Shown piece after piece: positions 16,140-23,686 of a DNA stretch of 64,000 nucleotides. Each line of letters opens with the position of its first letter. Positions within the stretch are counted from its first letter, which is position 1. Source of the DNA: Cytophagales bacterium Alg240-R148 (GTDB lineage: Bacteria > Bacteroidota > Bacteroidia > Cytophagales > Cyclobacteriaceae); the NCBI GenBank assembly GCA_900537185.1, contig LS999828.1, positions 498,706 through 562,705 of the forward strand, in the 5' to 3' direction. The notes below the pieces were generated by a model that saw only the letters and a list, made by a program, of their open reading frames with translations, was not told the DNA's origin and did not search any database. A program made the translations under genes and the position numbers.

Positions 16140-17222
16140 ATGAACACGCAAAAAATCATTATGCAACCGATTTTTTTTCGAGCCATTAGTTTTAGCCTTT
16201 GTTCTTTATTTATACTCTTTTTTATTTTTCATGGAGAAACAGGAGGGTTTCCAGGATGGAAAGACTGGCAGTACTATTTGCTCGCTGTGGGAGCAGGAAA
16301 CGGAACTGGTTTTATCCTTGTATTGCTGAACCAACAGGCGGGCAAAGCTTTTTCTTGGGAATTGCACACTTACTTTAGGCTGCTTACCTCTTTTGCCATC
16401 AACTGCATTGCAGCAGTGGTATTTGGTTTGTTTTTATCCATGTTGCTCTTAATTATTGTAACCCCACTAACCAATATTGCCGAGATTTGGGAAGGGTTTC
16501 ATGAGCAATTAATCAAACTTGGTATCTTGATTTTTCTGTGTGGAATTTTTTTTACCATTGTTCATTTTGCCATTTCAGCATTCAATCATTTTAACACAAC
16601 AAAAATCAAAGAAATAAGGAGTAAAAGGGAACAATTAAAATACCAATTTGAAGCATTAAAAACACAATTGAGCCCCCATTATTTATTCAATTGCCTCAAC
16701 ACCATTTCAAGTTTGGCTTTTAAAGACCCAAAAACAGCGGAGAGTTTCATTCGAAAATTATCCGACACTTATAATTATTTGCTAAAATCAGATGAAAAAA
16801 TGCTGGTTGCACTCCATGAAGAACTCGACTTTGTTGAAAAGTATATTTTTTTACAAAACATTCGTTTTAATAATTCCATTCGGCTAGAACGCAACATTCC
16901 AGACAATATATTGGAAAATACCATTCCTCCTTTGTCGGTTCAAATTGTTGTGGAAAACGCTATCAAACACAACACATTTTCAAAAGACCGCCCACTGCAC
17001 ATTCTGCTTACCGCCAACAACACAAGGTTCATGCGGGTTATAAATAATTTAGCGGTCAAAGATTCAACAACAGATTCTTTTAAAATAGGTATTAATAACA
17101 TCAAAGGGCGGTATTCCTTTTTTACAGATGACAAGGTGGTTTTACGTCAAAAAAATAATTTTGAAGTTCGGCTACCATTGCTGTCCAAAAATATTAATCC
17201 ATTAACCGGGGAGATAGCATGA
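16140..17222 (+). CDS. LytS/YehU-type sensor histidine kinase
   Basis: The protein has 360 residues with four predicted membrane segments in the first 150. The His_kinase domain follows: phosphoacceptor His180 in LSPHYLFNCLNTISSL, then HEELDFVEKY, and the N-box VENAIKHNTF at about 271-280. The G-box region (IGINNIKGRYSFF) is near 315-330. An in-frame ATG seven codons downstream could also be the start, given that a hairpin ends directly at the first ATG. It overlaps the pseudokinase gene by 4 nt (ATGA) and belongs to a three-gene operon with the LytTR regulator. Confidence 0.9.
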   Translation: MNTQKIIMQPIFFRAISFSLCSLFILFFIFHGETGGFPGWKDWQYYLLAVGAGNGTGFILVLLNQQAGKAFSWELHTYFRLLTSFAINCIAAVVFGLFLSMLLLIIVTPLTNIAEIWEGFHEQLIKLGILIFLCGIFFTIVHFAISAFNHFNTTKIKEIRSKREQLKYQFEALKTQLSPHYLFNCLNTISSLAFKDPKTAESFIRKLSDTYNYLLKSDEKMLVALHEELDFVEKYIFLQNIRFNNSIRLERNIPDNILENTIPPLSVQIVVENAIKHNTFSKDRPLHILLTANNTRFMRVINNLAVKDSTTDSFKIGINNIKGRYSFFTDDKVVLRQKNNFEVRLPLLSKNINPLTGEIA

Positions 17223-18241
17223 AAAACAACATTTTCAACAAAGCTAGTTTCAGGTTGTTATTTCCTGTTTTTGCTGGAATCACTGGTTATTTGCTAATTC
17301 TATTGTTTAACAACAATGTTGGTCAATTGCTTTCTCTATTCGAAAGCCAGGAACTGTATTTGTTTTTGATTATTTCGTTTGTAACATTTGAATTAGCCCG
17401 TCTGTCCAATTACATCAGTAAAAAACTCTTTCGCTTTTTCAATAAAACCTTGTATCAATTGTTGACCCAACTGCTACTCGGAACCATAACTACCTATGCC
17501 ATTGCCGCGATAGCCGTAAACTTGTATTTCAATTATTTTGTGGGGTATTCGGCCGAAAACACATTGGTTTATACTATTGGTAGCATATTCATACTCCTAA
17601 ATTTAATGTTCCAGACTATGAGCATAAGTGCGGAGTACATTGGAATGGAAAATGACGACCAAATAAAAAAAGAGATGGCATTGCACCACAGCCTAAACAA
17701 TGAGTTGAACCAATTCAAGGATGAAATCAATCCTGAATTATTCCAGTCTGCCCTTGAGCGCTGTATGGTGTTGTGTTACGAGGATCCTGAAATGGCAGAA
17801 ACTATGATAGACGCCCTTTCTTTGGCTTATCGGTACTCTGTTAGCAACAAACAAGAAAACAAAGTGATTGCCTTCCATGAAGAGTTGGATGCTGCTAAAA
17901 ATTTGGGCCAGTTAATGGAAATGGTTTGGCACTGTAAGGTCGAATTAACCTACGACGGGCAAGCAGATAACCAACATTTAGTACCGGGCACAATTCCGTC
18001 CATTTTACAATCAATATTTTCTGAATCGATCATAGACCCGGGCAAACATTATACGCTCCATCTTGCAACCCTTTCCAATAAACTAGAGATTTCTTGGAAC
18101 ATACGCAGAAAAATAAATTGTAATCTGGCCATAGGAGCCCTTTATAAGTTAAATGAAAACATTGGCCATTATATACAACACCCTATCGTAGAAACGGAAA
18201 CAGAACACTTAAGAACCATTGTAATCCCCTTAGTAAACTAA
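17219..18241 (+). CDS. LytS-like pseudokinase
   Basis: The protein has 340 residues with four predicted membrane segments, then a domain that aligns with the preceding kinase: INPELFQSALERCM against LSPHYLFNCLNTIS, EDPEMAETMIDALSLAYRY against KDPKTAESFIRKLSDTYNY, and a shared HEELD. The phosphoacceptor His is replaced by Glu173, and the ATP-binding Asn motif (VENAIKH) is replaced by FSESIID. It is therefore unlikely to autophosphorylate. Its place between an intact kinase and a LytTR regulator suggests a partner that tunes or senses for the kinase. Confidence 0.8.
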   Translation: MKNNIFNKASFRLLFPVFAGITGYLLILLFNNNVGQLLSLFESQELYLFLIISFVTFELARLSNYISKKLFRFFNKTLYQLLTQLLLGTITTYAIAAIAVNLYFNYFVGYSAENTLVYTIGSIFILLNLMFQTMSISAEYIGMENDDQIKKEMALHHSLNNELNQFKDEINPELFQSALERCMVLCYEDPEMAETMIDALSLAYRYSVSNKQENKVIAFHEELDAAKNLGQLMEMVWHCKVELTYDGQADNQHLVPGTIPSILQSIFSESIIDPGKHYTLHLATLSNKLEISWNIRRKINCNLAIGALYKLNENIGHYIQHPIVETETEHLRTIVIPLVN

Positions 18242-18242
18242 T

Positions 18243-19007
18243 ATGAAAGTTTTAATCATTGAAGACGAACAACCGGCGGCCGAAAAACTTATTCGGTACT
18301 TAAATAAGTATGATGAATCCATAGAAATACTCCAACAATTGGATTCGGTAGAATCTAGTACACAATGGTTGACAAACCATCAAGAACAATTGGATTTAAT
18401 CTTCATGGACATTCAATTGATAGATGGGTTGAGCTTTGAGATATTTGATGCTATAAAAATTACCCGTCCAGTCATTTTTACCACTGCTTTCGATGAATAC
18501 GCAATTGATGCATTTAAGGTGAATGGCATTGATTATTTATTAAAACCCATTACCTATACCAATTTACAGCAAAGCTTGAAAAAGATCGATGCTTTGAGGT
18601 CCGCCTTGGGAGAGGTAGGATCCATCAACCAAAAAGTGCAGGACATCAATCAAAAAAAATACAAAAATCGTTTCATGGTTAAACTGGGCGAGCATATTCG
18701 CTCCATTACAACCGACGAAATTGTTTTGTTCTATGCCGAAGGTAGGAATGTATACATATACACCGATAAAAACAGGAAATTTATATTAGACAATAAGTTG
18801 GAAGAATTAGAAAACATGTTGGACCCAGCATTTTTTTTCAGGGTTAACCGCTCCTTTATATTGAATATTAATTGTATAACCGATGTACTGGTATACAGCA
18901 ACAGCCGTTTAAAGATCACGCCGTCCTTGGACATTCAAAAAGAAATAATAGTTAGCAGAGAAAAGGTAGGTGCCTTCAAAGAATGGTTTGACGGTGCTTC
19001 AGAATAA
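18243..19007 (+). CDS. LytTR-type response regulator
   Basis: A 254-residue protein. The receiver domain (1-120) has the acidic pair EDE at 7-9, phosphoacceptor Asp56 in LIFMDIQLIDG, and a Lys in LLKPITY. The C-terminal LytTR DNA-binding domain (about 145-250) includes FMVKLGEHIRSI, YAEGRNVYIYT and FFRVNRSFILNI. It starts one base after the pseudokinase stop and should be the output of the kinase encoded two genes upstream. Confidence 0.93.
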   Translation: MKVLIIEDEQPAAEKLIRYLNKYDESIEILQQLDSVESSTQWLTNHQEQLDLIFMDIQLIDGLSFEIFDAIKITRPVIFTTAFDEYAIDAFKVNGIDYLLKPITYTNLQQSLKKIDALRSALGEVGSINQKVQDINQKKYKNRFMVKLGEHIRSITTDEIVLFYAEGRNVYIYTDKNRKFILDNKLEELENMLDPAFFFRVNRSFILNINCITDVLVYSNSRLKITPSLDIQKEIIVSREKVGAFKEWFDGASE

Positions 19008-19035
19008 AAAAGGGGAAACTAAATAGCTTCCCCTT
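19008..19035 (-). terminator. Terminator for the universal stress protein gene
   Basis: The arms AAGGGGAA and TTCCCCTT close on a 10-nt loop. The T-run follows the hairpin on the minus strand, which fits the end of the universal stress protein gene. It may also stop the plus-strand regulator operon weakly. Confidence 0.7.
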
Positions 19036-19056
19036 GGTTCAATGGTCTTTTTCTTT

Positions 19057-19905
19057 TTAATCTTTTACAGACAATGTGAGCACTGGCCTTTTGGTATGGT
19101 TTACCACATCTTCCGCTATACTACCGCTAATTAAATGTGCCAAGCCTGTTCTTCCGTGGGTAATTAATGCAATTGCATCGGCGTCAAGTTCTTCAGCAAA
19201 AGCTACAATCCCATCTTCTTCTGAAATATCATTGAATACATTGATGGTGTAGTCTCCTAAACCCAACTCTTCTGCAAAACTTTCCAAAGCAGCTACCGTG
19301 GTTTTATCCCGCTCAAAGTTATTTGGTGTATTGATCCATACCAAGTGCAAGGTAGCCTCGTTGTTTTTCTGAACATTTTTCAGGACTTCAAAAAGTGGCT
19401 TTTCTTCATCCTCCATATTGGTGGCTACCACGATGTTTTTAAAATCGCCAGATTTAGGCTTTTCATGTATACAGAATACTGGGCACTTAGCCAAGCGGAC
19501 TACTTTTTCGGCATTAGAACCTATTAATAATTCTTGAAAACCAGAGGCACCGTGGGTGCCCATAACAACAGCATCTACATCGTGCTCTGCAATAATACTG
19601 GTAATGCCATGAAATGCATTGCCCAATCTCAACTCTGATTTTGCTGTCAAACCTGCGTCCTGCACCCTACCAACTGCCTCAGCCAATTGGTTCCTAGATT
19701 TTTCAAGTAATTTTAATAGAAATATATTTTGCTGAATATCGGATGGCAAGGCCTCCCCCATGGCTCTGTAAGAATCTCTAGACCCCTCTTCCACCACATG
19801 AAGTACTATTACTTCAGAATTGTTTTTCTTGGCGGAGTTTATGGCTACATCAATTGCGTTATCCGCTATTGGAGAAAAATCAGTTGGTACTAATATTTTT
19901 TTCAT
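19057..19905 (-). CDS. Tandem-domain universal stress protein
   Basis: A 282-residue protein made of two UspA domains. Each carries the ATP-binding glycine motif: GTHGASGFQELLIGS with NAEKV in the first, and THGRTGLAHLISGS with IAEDV in the second. The opening MKKILVPTDFSPIADNAIDVA is typical. Tandem Usp proteins are often induced during oxygen limitation, which fits the neighbouring cbb3 oxidase genes, but the promoter region shows only an imperfect FNR-like half-site. Confidence 0.93.
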   Translation of the reverse strand: MKKILVPTDFSPIADNAIDVAINSAKKNNSEVIVLHVVEEGSRDSYRAMGEALPSDIQQNIFLLKLLEKSRNQLAEAVGRVQDAGLTAKSELRLGNAFHGITSIIAEHDVDAVVMGTHGASGFQELLIGSNAEKVVRLAKCPVFCIHEKPKSGDFKNIVVATNMEDEEKPLFEVLKNVQKNNEATLHLVWINTPNNFERDKTTVAALESFAEELGLGDYTINVFNDISEEDGIVAFAEELDADAIALITHGRTGLAHLISGSIAEDVVNHTKRPVLTLSVKD

Positions 19906-19982
19906 GATAGTCTGTTTTCATTAATGTTGGTATAACTAAAATTAATCATTATTCTAAAAAGAAATAATATATCAACTAAATA

Positions 19983-20684
19983 TTATGGATTTTCACATTG
20001 TTCGATGGTGCTCCCTTTTTCAGTTGGAGTTAATTGTGGACTAACATAAGGAATGCCCAAATTTAAACCTCGCAAAATAAACAACAAACCAACTAGAACT
20101 GGTAATAACTTCAGCAAGATGCCTCTGGTATTTACTTGCATTACTGTTCCGGTGTATGCCACTACTAACAACATAGGGATGGTACCTACTCCAAAAAAAA
20201 ACATATACAGCATGCCATCGACAGCGGAGCCAGCCACAACCGCACCCAAAATTGCCATATATACCAAACCGCAGGGCAACAGCCCATTGACCATGCCAAC
20301 CATCCAGCCATTAAAAAGACTTGGCTTGCCTACCCATCGCGCAAACCATTGTTTTATTCTATTCTGAAAAACTTGAAACGCTCTTCCTGATGGACTTAAC
20401 ATTTTTTTTGGGCCAGCAAGCAACACCACCACGATAATCAAAAATCCAAAAGCAATCGTAATGTATTGTTGCAACTCTGTTAGAATTAATAGATTACCAA
20501 CAAAACCAATTAATGCTCCCATTAGAACATAGGTACAGGTTCTACCCAAATTGTAGAGCAGCCGGTACATTAAAAACTTCGACCACCCAATACCAGATTG
20601 AGGCATTAGAAGGTTGAGTGGGCCACACATTGCCAAACAATGCAAACTACCCATAAATCCCAATATGAAGGCTGTGATAAACAC
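19983..20684 (-). CDS. TauE/SafE-like membrane protein of the cbb3 cluster
   Basis: A 233-residue protein with about six membrane segments and the motif GFMGSLHCLAMCGPL, which is typical of the DsbD-like/UreH-like membrane proteins found in cbb3 oxidase clusters. A second motif, MVNGLLPCGLVYMAI, mirrors the first. Family members are linked to copper or heme handling for the oxidase, though the role is not settled. It starts with a GTG sharing one base with the stop of ccoH (TAGTG), so translation is probably coupled. Last gene of the cco operon. Confidence 0.82.
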   Translation of the reverse strand: MFITAFILGFMGSLHCLAMCGPLNLLMPQSGIGWSKFLMYRLLYNLGRTCTYVLMGALIGFVGNLLILTELQQYITIAFGFLIIVVVLLAGPKKMLSPSGRAFQVFQNRIKQWFARWVGKPSLFNGWMVGMVNGLLPCGLVYMAILGAVVAGSAVDGMLYMFFFGVGTIPMLLVVAYTGTVMQVNTRGILLKLLPVLVGLLFILRGLNLGIPYVSPQLTPTEKGSTIEQCENP

Positions 20685-21124
20685 TATAAGAATATATTGC
20701 TTTCGTTGTAATACGCTTTAGAACTGTCGTTCCATTCTAACTTTATTTTCCACAACCCTTTTGACAATTCAGAAACAGATATCGACAACAATCCATTCGA
20801 ATCCAATTCAAGGGGAATGGATTGGTCTTGTAGTGCATCAGAAGGCCGGTACAACGACACCTCGCCAGATTGGATCTGCCGTGCCAAAGCTTCAGGAAAA
20901 ACAATTTTCAGTACTTTGTTGTTGTCTACTAAGTTCATTTCTGGTTTTTGCAGCAACGCTTTAAAATTGCGTTTTTGGTCGATCCTTTGTTGGTAGGTGA
21001 GCTCTTGTTCGTAATAATTTTGCTCTACTAAATGCAAGTCTTGTTTCATGGTAAACACGACCATCGCCGCCAACAATGCAGCAAACAAAACAAATGCAAG
21101 TATTATTCCTTTATTCCATCCCAT
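20684..21124 (-). CDS. ccoH: FixH/CcoH family protein
   Basis: A 146-residue protein with one N-terminal membrane segment (GIILAFVLFAALLAAMVVFTM) followed by DLHLVEQNYYEQELTYQQRID, the conserved FixH signature. The rest is a periplasmic beta domain. CcoH is an assembly factor or transient subunit of cbb3 oxidases. It sits 1 nt after ccoG and overlaps the next gene by one base. Confidence 0.88.
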   Translation of the reverse strand: MGWNKGIILAFVLFAALLAAMVVFTMKQDLHLVEQNYYEQELTYQQRIDQKRNFKALLQKPEMNLVDNNKVLKIVFPEALARQIQSGEVSLYRPSDALQDQSIPLELDSNGLLSISVSELSKGLWKIKLEWNDSSKAYYNESNIFL

Positions 21125-21125
21125 A

Positions 21126-22544
21126 TCAATAAACCATTGGCCCCATAAAGTTAATTTTCAGTACTTCCAACACCTTCCCTTCTGTGTAAACCTCAATTTC
21201 TAAAACGGTGACATCGCCAGTAAGTTTAGATTTTGGTACTTTTAGAAGGTACATACCGCTATACATAGAGTCGTCCTGAACAATGGCTTCTCCATCGGTA
21301 ATACTTACAATTTCCGCTCCTTCAATGTTGCCAATTTTCAGATCAAATGGTACTGGCGCAAAAGTCTTGTTGTATATTTTAACATCAAAAATATTTGAAA
21401 TAACTGCATCATTACTTATTTGATAAGAAGTACCTGGCTTTTTTAAGAAGGTCACTTCTATTTCTTCTCTGGTCATCAGCAAAAAGGACAAAAAAGTAGT
21501 AAGAACCAGCATCACCACAGAATAAGCTATTACCCTTGGCGTAAATATCTTCTTGGTTTTATTCACAATGCCATTGTGCGAGTCCATTCGAATTAATCCT
21601 GTTGGTTTGTTAATTTTTAACATTACATCGTCACAAGCATCAATACAAGCCGTACAATTAACACACTCCAGCTGCGTCCCATTCCGGATGTCAATTCCTG
21701 TAGGGCAAACATGCACACACAGTTTACAATCTATACAATCTCCCTTGGCTGCATCTACGGCATTCTTTTTTATTTTGCCCCGTGGCTCCCCTCTTACCCA
21801 ATCGTACATGACTGCGATGGTGTCTTTCACTACCAAAACCCCTTGTAATCTCCCGTATGGACAAACCACTGTACAAGCTTGTTCTCTAAAGTAGGCAAAT
21901 ACCCAATAAAATATCCCTGTAAAAACAACCAATCCGATAAACCCAGAAGGGTTGCTGGATGGCGGTTGCTGTACAATTTCTTTGACTTGTTCCAAACCAA
22001 TCAGGTAAGCCATTGCAGTATGAGATATAAGAATAGAAAAAATTAAAAATATGAGTTGTTTGCTCCCTTTTTTTATAATTTTTTCGGTGGTCCATGGGGC
22101 TGCATTTAATTTTCTTTGGTGGTTGGCGTCGCCTTCTATCCAATATTCAATTTTTCTAAACACCATTTCCATGAACAATGTCTGCGGACAAGCCCACCCA
22201 CACCATAGCCTTCCAAAAGCAACGGTGAAAATAATGACCACTACAAAGAATAACACAAACGCTAAGGCAAAAAGAAAAAAATCCTGGGGCCAAAAAGGCA
22301 CACCCAGGATTATAAATTTTCCTTCGAATATATTGAGTAAGAGAAAAGGATTCCCATTTATTTTTATAAATGGCCCCGAAAACAATATGGTCAACAACAC
22401 AATGGAAACATAAGCCCTTGCATTGTGGAATTTCCCTTTTGGTTTCTTCGGGTAAACCCAAATTCTTTTGCCTTCGGCGTCTACAGTGGACAGCGAACCC
22501 TTAAATTCGTCGTCGTACGTATATAATTCTTCTTCCAGTGCCAT
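21126..22544 (-). CDS. ccoG: Cytochrome c oxidase accessory protein CcoG
   Basis: The protein has 472 residues with about five membrane segments. It has the CcoG/FixG features: FGRLWCGWACPQTLFMEMVFRKIE, then VVCPYGRLQG, and two 4Fe-4S clusters in CIDCKLCVHVCPTGIDIR and CVNCTACIDACD. The C-terminal third is an immunoglobulin-like periplasmic domain (FixG C-terminal). CcoG is a cupric reductase needed for cbb3 copper loading. Located between ccoP and ccoH in a single minus-strand operon. Confidence 0.95.
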   Translation of the reverse strand: MALEEELYTYDDEFKGSLSTVDAEGKRIWVYPKKPKGKFHNARAYVSIVLLTILFSGPFIKINGNPFLLLNIFEGKFIILGVPFWPQDFFLFALAFVLFFVVVIIFTVAFGRLWCGWACPQTLFMEMVFRKIEYWIEGDANHQRKLNAAPWTTEKIIKKGSKQLIFLIFSILISHTAMAYLIGLEQVKEIVQQPPSSNPSGFIGLVVFTGIFYWVFAYFREQACTVVCPYGRLQGVLVVKDTIAVMYDWVRGEPRGKIKKNAVDAAKGDCIDCKLCVHVCPTGIDIRNGTQLECVNCTACIDACDDVMLKINKPTGLIRMDSHNGIVNKTKKIFTPRVIAYSVVMLVLTTFLSFLLMTREEIEVTFLKKPGTSYQISNDAVISNIFDVKIYNKTFAPVPFDLKIGNIEGAEIVSITDGEAIVQDDSMYSGMYLLKVPKSKLTGDVTVLEIEVYTEGKVLEVLKINFMGPMVY

Positions 22545-22562
22545 TCCCTCTCTTTTGTATAC

Positions 22563-23498
22563 CTAATTTTCAGGAGTTGGTTCTTCTTCCACTACTGGTT
22601 TTTCTTCTTCCCCAGCAACCGGCTCATTTCCTGCGCCAGCCTCTTCTTCTATCCAAACTTCTCCTTCCGCTTGTTTTGGGTTATCTGGGTTGCTCCCTTG
22701 TTTTGAAACAATATAAGAAGCCAGATCACTCATTTTACTAGCAGACATACTAGAAGACCAGGCGATCATCCCTTTTCCTGGACGCCCGCCATCTCGGATT
22801 GTTTTGAATATATTTTGAACCCCGCCCCCATTGATCCAATGGTCATCGGTAAGGTTGGGGCCGATACTCCCTCCTAAATCTGTTCTATGGCAGCTGGCAC
22901 ATTGCCTTTCAAATGCTTTTTTACCATTGGCCAAAACAGCTGGATCAACCGATGCTTCCAAAGTATTGACATCAATTATCACTTCTTCGGTCTGTTGTTT
23001 GGCTGTATTGGCAACCGCCAACTCATTTTTCAATTCTTCTGAAGGCAAAGGCAAAGTTCCAAACACATGGTAAACAAACATATAAACCACTCCAAAGACT
23101 ACCCCACCAATAAACAGCAACTTAAACCAGGGTGGTAAGTGGTGGTCCAACTCTTTTATTCCATCGTAATCGTGGTCCAACAAAATACTCTCTTCTTTTT
23201 CGAGTTCCACTGTTTTATTAAACGATTTATTGAAGCGGTCCCAAAACGAAGGTTCTTCTGCTATTTCAACTCCTTTTTCTTCTGCTATTCTGGCAGATTC
23301 CTTGTTAACAAACACCTTCAATATTTGCAAAAGATAAACCGATACCAAAAGTACCAGAAGAGCAACAACAAACACAAAACCCGCAGCAAATAGGAACACC
23401 ATTTCATTGGATGTCATTGTACCTTGCGCTACAACAGGACCTGCAAAAAAGAGGCCTACCATTGCCATTATATACTTATTTTTATAGATCTTTTTCAT
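22563..23498 (-). CDS. ccoP: cbb3 oxidase subunit CcoP, single heme c
   Basis: The protein has 311 residues. A signal-like hydrophobic start and a second membrane segment (about 28-60) are followed by a cytoplasmic linker, another membrane segment near 125-145 (WFKLLFIGGVVFGVVYMFVYHV) and a periplasmic cytochrome c domain with CASCH and Met ligands in GKGMIAW. Only one CxxCH is present, whereas proteobacterial CcoP has two. The end is an acidic Glu-Pro tail. The start overlaps ccoQ by 4 nt. Confidence 0.93.
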   Translation of the reverse strand: MKKIYKNKYIMAMVGLFFAGPVVAQGTMTSNEMVFLFAAGFVFVVALLVLLVSVYLLQILKVFVNKESARIAEEKGVEIAEEPSFWDRFNKSFNKTVELEKEESILLDHDYDGIKELDHHLPPWFKLLFIGGVVFGVVYMFVYHVFGTLPLPSEELKNELAVANTAKQQTEEVIIDVNTLEASVDPAVLANGKKAFERQCASCHRTDLGGSIGPNLTDDHWINGGGVQNIFKTIRDGGRPGKGMIAWSSSMSASKMSDLASYIVSKQGSNPDNPKQAEGEVWIEEEAGAGNEPVAGEEEKPVVEEEPTPEN

Positions 23499-23683
23499 GA
23501 TTTGTTATTTACAGCAGTTTCGTTATCACCACCAAAAGGCAGGTCTTTCATTTCATCGATATACTCTTTATCCTGGGTCACTAAGTACCAAATTAAACAC
23601 AGGAAAAATATAAAGAATATGCTTAACGACACAATAGGCCAAATTTCCACATTGTGCACTTGTTCAAAATAATGCTTAAACAT
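23495..23683 (-). CDS. ccoQ: Small cbb3 oxidase subunit CcoQ-like
   Basis: A 62-residue protein with one membrane segment (IVSLSIFFIFFLCLIWYLV) and a charged C-terminal tail (DKEYIDEMKDLPF). Position between ccoNO and ccoP and size identify it as CcoQ, even though sequence conservation in this family is low. It overlaps ccoP by 4 nt and follows ccoNO by 3 nt. Confidence 0.85.
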   Translation of the reverse strand: MFKHYFEQVHNVEIWPIVSLSIFFIFFLCLIWYLVTQDKEYIDEMKDLPFGGDNETAVNNKS

Positions 23684-23686
23684 GGT

